Of a stretch of DNA of 64,000 nucleotides, positions 12,051 to 23,358 are shown piece by piece. Positions within the stretch are counted from its first letter, which is position 1. Each line of letters opens with the position of its first letter. The stretch is taken from positions 11,684,734-11,748,733 of the forward strand of contig CALNVZ010003426.1 of NCBI GenBank assembly GCA_940671915.1. Reading direction: 5' to 3'. The translations under genes and the position numbers were made by a program. Below the pieces are notes generated by a model. That model was not told where the DNA came from. It was given only the letters and a program-made list of their open reading frames with translations, and searched no databases. The stretch comes from Paracentrotus lividus. Its lineage: Eukaryota; Echinodermata; Echinoidea; Camarodonta; Echinidae.

Positions 12051-13219
12051 CTTGGTGATTCTTTTTATTTTCAGGGGAGGAGTGATAAATAGGCGAGATG
12101 CCATAGGAGATAGAAAGAGCTTGATAATATAGAAAATCCTTTTCTAGGATATTGCACTAACCCGTGCAACAAAGTTTTCAACCCCTCCCATCAAAAATTC
12201 TTTCAAAATAGTGCACAATGTATTCTTGATATCTCCCAAAACAATTGCCAGACTATGCTTGTGCTCATGCAGAATATGTATGTCCTATGTTTTCTACATG
12301 TAAATCTCCCCAAAGCTTATAAACTGTTGGGATCATTTCCTCAATTGTAATGTTGACATGCACTTTGTCAGAAATGAAAGCAAAGTAAATATTTAACTTT
12401 AGTAACTTGTTTTTTAAAATATTTCAAATTTGTACATTACCACAGATTGCAACAATGTCACTAGGCCAATTGGGTATGAAAACAAACAAGTAAATTGATC
12501 TAGTCTGAAGTGGATCTGAGCAAATATAACAGGTAATTATTAAGTCATTACCAGTTGTTATATTGTTACGTAGTCTAGGCCAATGTACTGGGTTTTATAC
12601 ATTGTAAAATCCCAATCACATTAATTTCAAATGTGGTTCATCACAAACTTACAGGCCTAGATGTCTGGAAAAAAAATTACATAATCACTAATAAAAAAAA
12701 TCAAGAAATATCATTAAAACATTAAAAAGTTGCATTTTTTACTATGAATTCTCCCTTTTTCGAATAAATTTGTGATTTTGTGTGAGAATAACAGTAAATT
12801 ATTTAAGGACATACAGATGTTATCAACTACATCATTTGCTACTTAGAGTTCTAATCATTTTTTTGTTATTTTTGACCAAAAAACTGACAGGGGGCACTCC
12901 GTGGCAAGAAATAGTGAAGTTGTGAAAAAGAAATGCTATAGCCTAATTGATCAATGTATTGACTTTAGTTTAATTCTTTAAAAATAAAAATGGACTGCAA
13001 TGATTTAGATCAAATCAAATTTGTACACTGTTTACAGGTGCAATGCATTGCCTTCTATTACTACTGAAGAAGATGCTTAGATCTTTATCATTTGCTGGAG
13101 CTAGGTGTGATTTTTATCATGTTTAGAGCCTGCACCACCATGTAAATACATTCCTAGGATGGTATATTTGCACTAGGGATATCCCTCATCCTGGAATGCT
13201 CTTTCAGATGATTATCTAA

Positions 13220-13695
13220 GGTTGTGTTCAATGTTCATTTTCAAATTTAAACGCCAACATGAATCATGATACAAAACCCAATTACAAAACGCTGTGTGTT
13301 CATTGTCCCCATCCCCGGTCGTAAAAGTAAACGTGTTTCAAATCTCAATTCGGAAGAAAATTAAAAAGCTGAAAAAGATGCGTTTTGAAACACAATCAGC
13401 TTCAATTTTACGACCTTGAGCATCGTGATTGCAACAAAATGCGACACTGAACAGGATTGAGTTTTCAAACGAATTTAAATGTGCTCTCGCTATGGAAGCT
13501 TCCGGTGCAAGTGAAAAAAGGAGATGTTTGCTTTTTGAGAGCGGGGAATTTAAAGACGATGGAAATATAATCAGCTTTAAATTTTTGACACTGAACGGTG
13601 CACGGCTGATCGCGTTTGTGTTTGTGTTTTGTAATTGCGTTTTGTATCATGATTCATGTTGGCGTATAAATTTAAAACTGGACATTGAACACACC
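13220..13695. mobile_element. Terminal-inverted-repeat element, GG(T)TGTGTTCAATG family, copy 1
   Basis: About 476 bp. Arms run from GGTTGTGTTCAATGTTCATT to CATTGAACACACC, with long inverted homology (aaacgccaacatgaatcatg). CTAAG flanks both sides, a possible 5-bp duplication. A 119-codon frame inside is incidental. Confidence 0.75.
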
Positions 13696-14596
13696 CTAAG
13701 CTTCACAAAGACCAGTAACCTTAGTACATTAGCCAGCCTTGAAGAAGGAAAGAGAAAGAGTTGTAGAGTGCACATAATGTTCAGCTAAATATAACTTCAC
13801 ATAATAATACACATTCACTCCAAATCTGTCCTGCTCTAAATATAACGCAGATTTTAATACTTGGATCTTTAAATAGACTAAACAGGACAGAGATCCAAAA
13901 TAAAAACTACCCAAAATGCATTCAATATTTAAGAGCTACAATTTAACTTACAATGTAGCTCTATGAGGCTTTCTGGTTGTTTACTACAGAGTGTTCTTCA
14001 GAACTTACATTTAACATTCCACACCCACTATATTGAGGTGCTTATGATCAAAGTCAATTATTTTGTTTTCACAAAATCTTGTGGACACGTAGACACAAGT
14101 GCACTTGTTTAAGACTTAGACCAAGAGAAATGCTTGATTACAACAAATTCATGTTGTGTTCATTCAAAGATACTTGAGTGTACAATATTGAGTGTATTAA
14201 AATGAAATAAAATTTTAAGATGAGCTGGATTGAAGGTCTTGTATATTCTAGTTTGCGTGACTAATATATGTCTTATGGCTCTGAGAGAAGATAAAATGAT
14301 TTGTTTATATGGTCTGAGAAAGCTTTCTATTTGCTGATAAATAAGTAAGAAAGTGTGAATCCTTCACTTTTGATTGAACCATACCGGCATTCACTTAAAC
14401 ATGTCTTGCTGAGGTGCAGTGTAAGGCCATTTTAAGGTTATTTCTTTTCTTTCTTTTTTTCTTTTGACTAATGCCCTATTTCATAAACATATGCACAATG
14501 TACGGCAATCTCGCAATCAATCCTTCTTACAGGCATTTAAGTGCTATTCTAGAAACGACTGTGTGTCAAAAATGGTTGTTTGAGTTCTTAAATTTA

Positions 14597-14702
14597 CAGT
14601 GGTGGATCCAAACAATCCTATAGTTTGAAAACTTGTTAATATTGAAAATATTGATGGCGCTTCCCCCCCCCCCCCCATCTGCTAATCCTGGATCCGCCAC
14701 TG
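14597..14702. mobile_element. 106-bp MITE with CAGTGGTGGATCC ends
   Basis: Left CAGTGGTGGATCCA. Right TGGATCCGCCACTG. The CAGTGGCGGATCC-type terminus is common in hAT-related MITEs. It has a poly-C core and ends 3 bp before the next MITE. Confidence 0.65.
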
Positions 14703-14705
14703 AAG

Positions 14706-14873
14706 TTAGGCGCCTTCTCAATTCAAAAGGTGTCAGTTTCCCGCATTTTTTCTTCCAAACGCCGTTTTTTTTTTTGCTTTTGAATAGAATCCCGAAATCT
14801 TAATACGGCTTAAAGCTGAAAGCCGGATGTTTCCCGGGTTGGAACAGGAACCCGCGGTGGATAAGGCGCCTTA
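14706..14873. mobile_element. TTAGGCGCCTT MITE (PIF/Harbinger-like), copy 1
   Basis: Ends TTAGGCGCCTTCTCAA and AAGGCGCCTTA. The interior shares gaatagaatcccgaaatctt and ttaatacggcttaa with copies at 50954 and 54260. TTA/TAA borders suggest a 3-bp target duplication. Confidence 0.65.
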
Positions 14874-16200
14874 GTGTGCTGGTAGCTTTTATATCATTCA
14901 AATGTGATGCAGATATCTTTTTCTGAGGGGAGAAAAGTCAATATATGTGATATAAACAGATTTATAGTTTTGCCCAAAATTGTTCTCAGCCTACAGAATG
15001 TTACAACTTCAATCATTATTAGTCTTGTTTAATTCTATGAAAACCCACTTACCACCGACCCCTTCTGAGAAAGTGAAAAGGGGTTCATTAACACAAAATA
15101 AAAACAAGTAAAGAAGCAATAAACAAGACATTTTTCAATAATAAAACTTTTTGAAATGTAACCCACGATTGCCTGAGCTTTGTTCGACGTTCCTCTCGCC
15201 GTCTCCTTATTTCTTCCAGATCTCTGCCATATGTACTATCAAAGCCGTTGGTTGCAGCGGCCGCAGCTCTAACGACGACAAATTAATGAAGAAATCCACG
15301 CCATGCATGTATGATGACACATTCCAGACAGAAAACGGGAAAAGAAAAATACAAAGAAACACGCAACCAACATAAATTGTTAAAGTCAAACCATGCACAT
15401 GCTTTGATTAAAAGTACTCAATATCTGTCTAAAATCAGATTTGATGGTAATTTCACAGGAAAAGATAAAGGCCATAAGTTTTTGCAATTCTAATAATTAT
15501 GTTGGTTTAAATTGATTGGACTAAAAACTGTTTTATTTTTCAGTAGCCACTGTTTGCAGTTTTATAATAGAATAAGGTCTGTTATCATGTGTCTACTTTG
15601 TGTAAAAAATCAACAAAACAAATCATTGTAAATTGATTCTGCAACAGCATCTGATGTCATTAATTCATATGAAAATGAAAGATTATGTGCAGATTTCTTG
15701 AATTTGCATCTATTGAAATTTTGTCAATCCACTTCAAATGTGTTTTTATGTTATCTACTGTATATATCAAGTAAGCCTACTTTGGAATTTAATTTTGTCT
15801 TGAGCGTGTCTGTAAATTCAAAGACATCATACATTCATGAATAAGAAATAAAATGCAGTCCCTTTACAAATTAAAACGGAACAATCAAAATTAATTCATA
15901 AGTTGTTATACGTGCAAATGCTAAAATAATTGTTTGTTATTTATATATATCAAAATCATAGTGTTTATCATTCTCTCTCACAAAAATATGATTTTATTTC
16001 CTAAATTTATTTCAAAAATCTAAAAAACAATGAATAACAGAAATATTAAAAATTAACAAGGCTTAAATTTAATTTATGATGATATCTTGACGGTTTATAT
16101 TCCTGTAACATGATAATTACATCAGAAAACGGGGCACTGCTCCATAAAACTTCTATGCAACAGGCTGTCTGTCCACTGTTCTAACTCAAAATAAGTTGTT

Positions 16201-16497
16201 AATAAATAATAATAGTTACATTTATATAGCGCTTAATACATATATCCAGCTTGGTGTTTCTAAGCGCTTATAGTGTTAACTAATTATTACCCGGCTTAGC
16301 TAGGCTACCCCGAAAGGCTGCTACACAGCATTCAAGGAATTGCTTCCTACCGGTACCCATTCACCTCACTTGGGTCAAGTACGGCAAATTTGCAGGGTTG
16401 ACACCTTGCCGAAGGATGCTAGTGGTATGGACGGGATTCGAACCGCATACTTTGTGATCGTAAGTCCGCTGACTTATCCACTCGACCACACCACTCC
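16201..16497 (-). mobile_element. tRNA-derived SINE
   Basis: On the minus strand a head of about 75 nt has an A-box-like TGGTCGAGTGG and an exact B box GGTTCGAATCC (16444-16434). The arrangement resembles a type II (Ser/Leu) tRNA. The body is followed by AAGCGCTATATAAATGTAAC and a TATTATTATT tail. The similar GCGCTATA...TTATTATT end at 29080-29113 suggests a shared LINE 3' end used for mobilisation. Confidence 0.85.
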
Positions 16498-16715
16498 CAA
16501 TTTGTTAGATTTACAAAACCCTACCACAAATACGGGAAAAAATGAATGCATGTAATAACAATGTTAGAGTCGAGCCATGGGTGTGGGAACTTGACATGCG
16601 AATGTACTCATTAAAAAAAACATGAAAATAAAAACATAATCCCTAAATAGCATAAACCTCAAATTTTAAATGATGATTTAACATGGCAGCCTCCATGAGA
16701 GGCAATTCCACTTAC

Positions 16716-16789
16716 CGTTCCGCCTCCCTCTTCTTTCTTCTCTCCTCCCTCCGCCTTGCGCGCTCCTCTGCTTCGTAATCATCACCCAT
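16716..16789 (-). CDS. First coding exon of a charged Arg/Glu-rich protein (caldesmon-like N-terminus)
   Basis: ATG at 16789 opens MGDDYEAEERARRREERRKK then REAE, followed by the donor CG|GTAAGTGG. The exon is 74 nt and ends in phase 2. The pattern of Met-acidic start followed by mixed Arg/Glu heptads predicts a charged single helix or coiled coil. It resembles the N-terminus of non-muscle caldesmon (MDDFERRRELRRQKREE), but low-complexity charged helices can match by chance. LRRFIP-type or other cytoskeletal proteins are alternatives. The strong donor and the phase match with the exon at 4229-4106 support a real gene. Promoter and 5' UTR are not identified. Confidence 0.6.
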
Positions 16790-17144
16790 GGTATATGGAA
16801 GCTAGCAACAAGTTCTTGCATTCACAAAAACAAAACAAAAAACAACAATAATAATTACATAGTATATAATATATTAAATATATATATATATATACTTAAC
16901 AAAATATAACATATATCACATTCCATCTTAACTTTTTGCACTTCTTTTTCATGCTTTCCAATCATTCAAATGTTACATGAAAGATTTACGTTCCGTATCA
17001 AAAGGAAACTGAAACGAAAGATACGGAAAATAGTTCACAATTCCTATAAACATTTGGAGTAAAAAAAACAACAACAAAAAACATATATATATCCGTTAAC
17101 CTGTTGGATACAAGCTGATTTGGCTAAAATACAAATTTCCATAG

Positions 17145-19368
17145 GGGTCATTCCATGCCAATTTACCCAATGAAAGTGCAATTTTGCACCCTTCCGTCTC
17201 AGAATTTGCTCAATTTGGTACACATAAAGTTAACATTACCTTCCCATGAAACAACAAAAATTAGCGTAAACGGTCCGTCGGTTTCCGAGCTATGGCCTGC
17301 CCTTTTTGATTCGTTTTGGCAAAAATGGGTGTGACCTTCCATTTCAACGGCACAATGCGCCTGAACTGGTTGACCAATTTTTGTGAAACTGGTACCATTC
17401 AAAAGGAAATTCAAAGAGGAATTCAAAAATGGTATCAAAATATTATTGGAGCAATTTTAAAGTGCTATGACCTTTGACCTTTCCTTTAACCTTGATTTTG
17501 ACCCCCAGAACGAATAATATTTTTACTTTGATTTTTATGTATATATTGTCAGTATAATATTAACAAACATGTAAATATCTAGGATGATATTTTATTTCTT
17601 CACCTTTAAAAAACTATTTTTAATGTAATTTACAAAGTTACTGTTACCCCACATACTGATATTTTGTTGGTAATGTGTTGTACAAGACTCCATTATAATG
17701 AATAATTTCAAACCAAAGTAACATTACAATCAAATGCATAATGTATTCCATATCTGTTGCTGTATGCTTCAAAGATCTCAAGGATGTATCCAGTTTGGGA
17801 CAGAGAGGACTACATGTAGGAAGCATTTTGTTTCTGTCAAAACCGCAGATTCTGTGATTTGTATGTATACCTATTGCACCCCAATCAAAAGGGCTAAACA
17901 AATGTCTCTCTCATAACAAATGGAGTCTACGTACATGTATACATTATCATTGGTGTTAATGTTTCCTTTATTACTGAAATGTTTAGTTTCCGTTTTAATT
18001 GAATGTAATTAACTCCCGTTTGGAAGTATTCAAGTAAGCCTATAATGAGACTGTACACACATTACCAACACAAATATCAGTATGTGGGGGTAACAGTAAA
18101 TTTGTAAATTACATTAAAAATAGTTTTTAAAGGCGGTCCTGCACGAGCATCACTAAGCTAAAACGATGACTGTAGATGCGATTTGTGTGCAAGCCGCCAT
18201 TGTTCCACGAATATTCGCGAAGAGCATGGCTTAATTTGCATACGGTTTTATGCAAACACAAGCCAGCCAATCGCGATCGCGCTGCATGTGAGTCCGATGA
18301 AAGTCATTCAATTTTCAACAGTAAAATTATCTGAAGTGGATATTGAAGCTCATGCGATCGTAAAGTAAAGTGTATTATGATACAATCAATGGTCCGAGTC
18401 CCAAAAAGTAACCTTGTCGATGACATAGTCCGAGATAAGTGTTACAGTACTTCTTCAATATTCATTATTTCTTTTATCAAAGCCATTGTGGATTAATGGA
18501 TGGGGGAATACTTATGCTCCAGTTTTACTTATCAAGACACTTATCCCCTATGCATACGGTTTTATGCAAACACACAGCCAGCTCAATCGCGATCGCGCCT
18601 GCATGTGAGTCGATCCAGCGTACAAGCGTGTGTGTGTGTGTATAGAGCACCGTATCAATGTTCGGATCTTGAGAATGTCATATGCAGTCGTAGCCTTCTC
18701 GCTTGCACAACTCTCTCATGCATCCGAGCAGTGCGAGTAGTCGAATCGATGCCGATAACAAATTGGCTCATGACTTCGGCAATCGTTCGGGCGTTCTAGC
18801 TTTCGGTTTGTTGGACCACTGCGTAAGAGTCGCACATCGTTGGTATGAATGGCAGCTTGCAATGTTCGTTACCGGCGTACGTATTTTGAAGCTCCCTCTC
18901 ACTATGAGGAACGAGCATCTTTAAAGGTGAAAGAAATAAAATATCATCCTAGATATTTACATGTTTAGTTATACTGACAATATCAACTACCTTAAAAATC
19001 AAGTAAAATATTATATTCGTCTGGGGGTCAAAATCAAAGTTAAAGGAAAGTCAAAGGTCATAGCACTTAAATGCTCCAATAATATTTTTTGATACCATTT
19101 TTGAATTCCTCTCTTGATTTCCTTTTGAATGGTACAGTTTCCACAAAACTTGGGTCAACGTTCAGGCGATTGTGCCGCTTGAAAATGGGGCTCACACTCT
19201 TTTGCCAACAAATCGGGCGGGCCATGCATCGGAAACCGACGGACCGTTTTCGCTAATTTTTTTTGTTTCATGGGAAGGTAATGTTAAACTATTTATAGTG
19301 TACCAAATTTGAGGCAATTCTGAGACGGTACGGGTGTACCCATTGGGTGAATTGGCATGGAATGACCC
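17145..19368. mobile_element. 2.2-kb foldback element with about 550-bp inverted arms (level 2)
   Basis: Termini GGGTCATTCCATGCCAATT and AATTGGCATGGAATGACCC. The left arm 17145-17702 pairs with the right arm 18041-18133 plus 18928-19368, around a loop of about 340 bp. The arms include the ggtccgtcggtttccgag and tgtttcatgggaaggtaatg segments. Arm divergence suggests an old element. No transposase is seen. Confidence 0.8.
18134..18919. mobile_element. 786-bp insert within the foldback right arm (level 3)
   Basis: Flanked by TTTAAAGG at 18126-18133 and 18920-18927. The opposite arm preserves the uninterrupted site TTTAAAGGTG, so this is an 8-bp target duplication. The insert is GC- and CpG-richer than its host, lacks obvious terminal inverted repeats, and has ACGAGCATC as a direct repeat near both ends. 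It contains an internal direct repeat (18238-18294 and 18551-18611) around CAATCGCGATCGCG. An 8-bp duplication suits hAT or P-type elements. Confidence 0.7.
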
Positions 19369-20414
19369 ATAGACCTTACCCGAATATATTTTAGGGCTCA
19401 GTCATTAATTGGGTTAATGTAGATGTTCATTGCAATTAAATGGATCTTAATGTTGTGCTCCATAATAATTACACCCAGTGCGACAGCTATGCGCACAGAT
19501 TATACTTAAACATCTTATTTAATCTAGAGTAGTAGGAGTATTTAAAATTTACTTTACTTTTTGCACATTCAGGAATAAATGAAAACTATGAATCACAGAA
19601 CCACAGCTAAAGAGGTGTGGCAGAGTCTTGGAAGGGTATAGGTGCTATCTCTTGTTTGGATGTAAACCTACTATAATCTGCTTTTCCATCCCCATTTCTT
19701 GGCTCTAAGACGTTGAGTCAATATTGACCATGTCATGTCCAGAAAAGCTTGAGTTTTATGCTGAATCCAAGAGCATTTATACACAAGGACGAAGTCTTTA
19801 ATGTAATGACCATTCTAAATCTGGAGATATTTATTGATCGTATACAAAACAAGGAAATAAATTTTGCATCTAGATAGATAACAAAAACGAAATTGCTATC
19901 CTGAAGAATATAGCAGTATAAGCCCTAAATAATAAAAGCTAATTATGAAGCCATTACACTGACATAAAATAGGCCTCTCAAAGAGTATTTTAGAGGTCAA
20001 ACTGTACTTTGAAAGGAACATCATTGGAAATACCCCCAGACCACGATTAGAAAAAAAAATGATTGCTTTAGTGTTACTGCGCAGCTTTCTTACAAAAAGG
20101 CAGGTCTGAATTAATGCAAATACAGTAAGAATTTTCATTGTGATGATTTATTCCTCATGCTAAAACTCTCTGATAGAGCCTCCCATTTAGATTGGCTGAA
20201 GAATTTTATTTTCACATGTAATATACTGGGTAGGCCTGTGATATTTGCACACATTCTAAAGGATTTAGCACAAGTACAAATTTGTCCAAATAGCCAGTGC
20301 AAACTTCCCTTAAATATATCAAAGCAAAGGTTTCTTCAAAGTTCAAGCACTCACCTGTATGTGAGTTCATTCTTGCTTTATTTCTTGTATCTCTATGGTC
20401 AACCCATTCTCACT

Positions 20415-20441
20415 GCCCCCCCCCCTTCTCAGTCTCTCACT

Positions 20442-20492
<51 letters not shown>

Positions 20493-20495
20493 GTC
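20415..20495. repeat. Poly-C and (CT)n tract
   Basis: C9-C10 runs separated by CTCTCACT and followed by (CT)n. Open frames on both strands here are low complexity. Confidence 0.9.
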
Positions 20496-20887
20496 CCTCT
20501 GTCCTCTGTCTGTTGCCTCATCTCTTCATTCCCCTTCTCTTTAAGCTTATCATTTATATATCGCCAATAAAGTTTATTTTTATTTATTTTTTTTTTTGGG
20601 GGGGGTGGAGGGGAGGGGGAATAAGATGATTTTATTTTTATTCTTATGTTGGCCAGGTGATGAAAAAACACAAACCAATAAAATAAATTGAAGTTCAGAG
20701 TTATGTAACCATGGCAGTGGTAAGCTCTGAACTGAGAGCTAAAAAATAATTTGGACGAGAAATTTCAATTTTATAAATAAAGAGCATTCTAAAACGAAAA
20801 AGTGTTTTCCTGCAACCTACAACTTTACTGTAACTGCAACTCAGTCACAATACGAACACATGCAATTGTTACCAATATCAAACCTAG

Positions 20888-21367
20888 GGTGTGTTCAATG
20901 TCTATTTTCAAATTTTAAACGCCAACATGAATCATGAATCAAAATGCAATTACAAAACGCTGATATAAAGAGCAACAAAGTGAGTGTTCATTGTCCCCAT
21001 TCCCGGTCATAAGATCTCCATTCGGAGAAAATTTAAACGTAAAAAAAAGATGCATTTTGAATCATGATCAGCTTTGATTTTACGACCTTGAGCATCGCGA
21101 ATGCAACGAAATGCGAGACTGAACACAACTGAGTTTTCAAACGTCTTTAAATGTGCTCTCACAGTGGAAGCTTCTGGTGCAAGTGAAAAAAATCGCAGAT
21201 GTTTGTTTTTGAGAGCAGGGAAATTAAAGACGATGGATGTACAATTAGCTTTAAATTTGTGACACTGAACGGTGTACCTCTGATCGTGTTTGTGTTCTGT
21301 GTTTTGTTGCATTTTGTATCATGATTCATGTTACCGTTTAAATTTGAAAATGGACATTGAACACACC
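20888..21367. mobile_element. Terminal-inverted-repeat element, GGTGTGTTCAATG family, copy 2
   Basis: 480 bp, about the same length and internal order as the 13220 copy, with ends GGTGTGTTCAATGTC and GACATTGAACACACC. The interior shares tttgagagc.ggga..ttaaagacgatgga. No transposase frame. Confidence 0.75.
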
Positions 21368-22914
21368 TCTGTCCTCTGAACCAATTTCCTGTCAGCTTCT
21401 ATTGGTATGACCTTTGCAACCCATAAATTTAAGAAATCAAAACTCAATTTACTGACAGTCTTCTATTTTCATAGACAGACAAAACACGCAAAATACAAGC
21501 TGTATAGCAAGCCTCATTGCGCCCCAACAATCGGCCGCTAACAAGGCACAAGCATGTACCCCCAGGGCCATGTCTTGCACCCCTGTCACAGAGAGCAAAC
21601 CGGGACAGAACAAACGAAAGACCAAGAGAAAGATTACACTGCCTCTAATGGCTAAGACATTGTTGATGATGGGTCACTTAGGCAGTGTGGCTGGGGGATC
21701 ACTATTGTAAGGATAGGAGTAATTTTTGATGACTTATTCATCTTCTATTCAAGCGATGATAAAATGAAAACCCATTTAGGAGTTGAATGAAAATTGCTCA
21801 AATCATGTGTATTCTGTATTTAGCAAGGATTATGATTTGTCGATGTTTGCGATAGTAACATTTCAGTGACTCATGAATGAAGTGTTTCATGGTGACAGTT
21901 TACAATTTTTTTTGACAAGGTTTGTTAGGCCTAAAATTTCCTTAAGATTATATAATACACCTACATATTCAAAATATTCATTTCATATTGTGAGCTGTTA
22001 AAACTATTCTCAAGGGAAAAATGCTCTACCAAATACCATTAACTACAGATAATATCCTGAAAATCCAAACTATATCCATTAAAAAAAATGCTTGAAGAAT
22101 GAAATAGACCAGTGATGAGCAGATATGAGAAACTATTGTCTTTAATTGTTTGTATAAAAGTGATCACAGCTAGAGAAAAATAGTGTTAAAATTGATCAAA
22201 CATAGTATATAGAAGTATAAGATAACCAGAATCTTGTTTGACATTCAGTTTAAATTTTTTTTAAATATTTTATGAATCTGTATAATGCTTCAATTTGGTT
22301 TTCATTTGTCAATTTTTGTTTAGACCAGCTATTTATTCTCTGTAAATGAAGGGATTGATCCCACTTAGAATTCACCACCAATAAAGTCCCTAAACAAGTA
22401 GATATTCGAGCCCCCCCCCCCTTTAGTTTCAGATTTCTACATTTCTCCTTTCCTTTATAGTCTTGTTCAGGGAGGGGGCTACGAACACAGCACTATCAAC
22501 ACAAGCCCATTACTGTTACAAGCAACATTCAATGTTACATGGCAGATCTAAGACATGCAAGAATGTAACATAACTGCCCTCATTATAGATCACTATCTCA
22601 GGAAACCTCTAACTTGACCCTATTTGACCCCTGCGGTGACCCCTATTGACCTCTTGAGGTGATGGGGATTAAATACCTGTGCTGGGCCTTCATGACTGAT
22701 AGATCCTACATTACATCAAACACACAGAAACTGCTTCAAAACTGGTTGCTGCAAAACCAGAATTTACATTTAGGCTACAGATCGAATGTTTCATCACGAC
22801 AAACGGTCATTTTCATGGCATAAAACTTTTTCATATTGCAAAAAATTTAATGCATTAACTACTAATAAACACATAATTAAAAAATGGCATATTTAAAATA
22901 ATTTTTTTAAACAC

Positions 22915-23358
22915 TTAAAGACCGTGTCATCCTTTTGCAGGCAAAAATCTTACATTTCTAATATTTGAGAGAATATAGTAGTATCAATGACTATATCTTC
23001 CCATTACATGATTAAGCTCAAATGTCTATGTTTGTCATTATACTGCGATTATTAAAATTCATTCCTAATTTTTCGTACCTCGAAAAATATACCGTACGGT
23101 GCGAACCTTTGACCGTTAGCGCAGAGAATAATGTACGCTGATACGCCGTGTGTATATTGCTTTGTGTGGTCCATGCTGCACGCGCTGTAATATCAACGAT
23201 GTTGATGGAGAGCTGGTCTAGATTGGTAGTCAGATTTTCGTTTTATATGACGATAGTATAGTAAGATTGAATAGACAGTATAGGTCAATCATATTCTAAA
23301 GTTATGCCAAGTTGCATTAGTTTTCGCAATTTGTGAAAAAGGATGACACTACATTTAA
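22915..23358. mobile_element. TTAA-flanked MITE, copy A
   Basis: Flanked by TTAA. Inner ends AAGACCGTGTCATCCTTTT and AAAAGGATGACACTACAT. The interior is closely related to 27269-27726 (CGAAAAATATACCGTACGGT, gcgcagagaataatg). TTAA duplication fits a piggyBac-like non-autonomous element. Confidence 0.75.

Larger units (their letters stand above)
17093..19417. mobile_element. Outer host MITE split by a foldback element (nested insertion, level 1)
   Basis: 17093-17144 matches the left half and 19369-19417 the right half of the 95-bp MITE at 535-629. Between them sits the 2.2 kb foldback element, duplicating ATAG at the junctions. Confidence 0.75.

Noticed and set aside
13429-13788. 119-codon open frame
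   Set aside because: Lies mostly inside a foldback MITE whose second copy does not preserve the frame.
16425-16497. Functional tRNA gene on the minus strand
   Set aside because: The A and B boxes are good, but acceptor-stem pairing is poor and it continues into an SINE body and tail.
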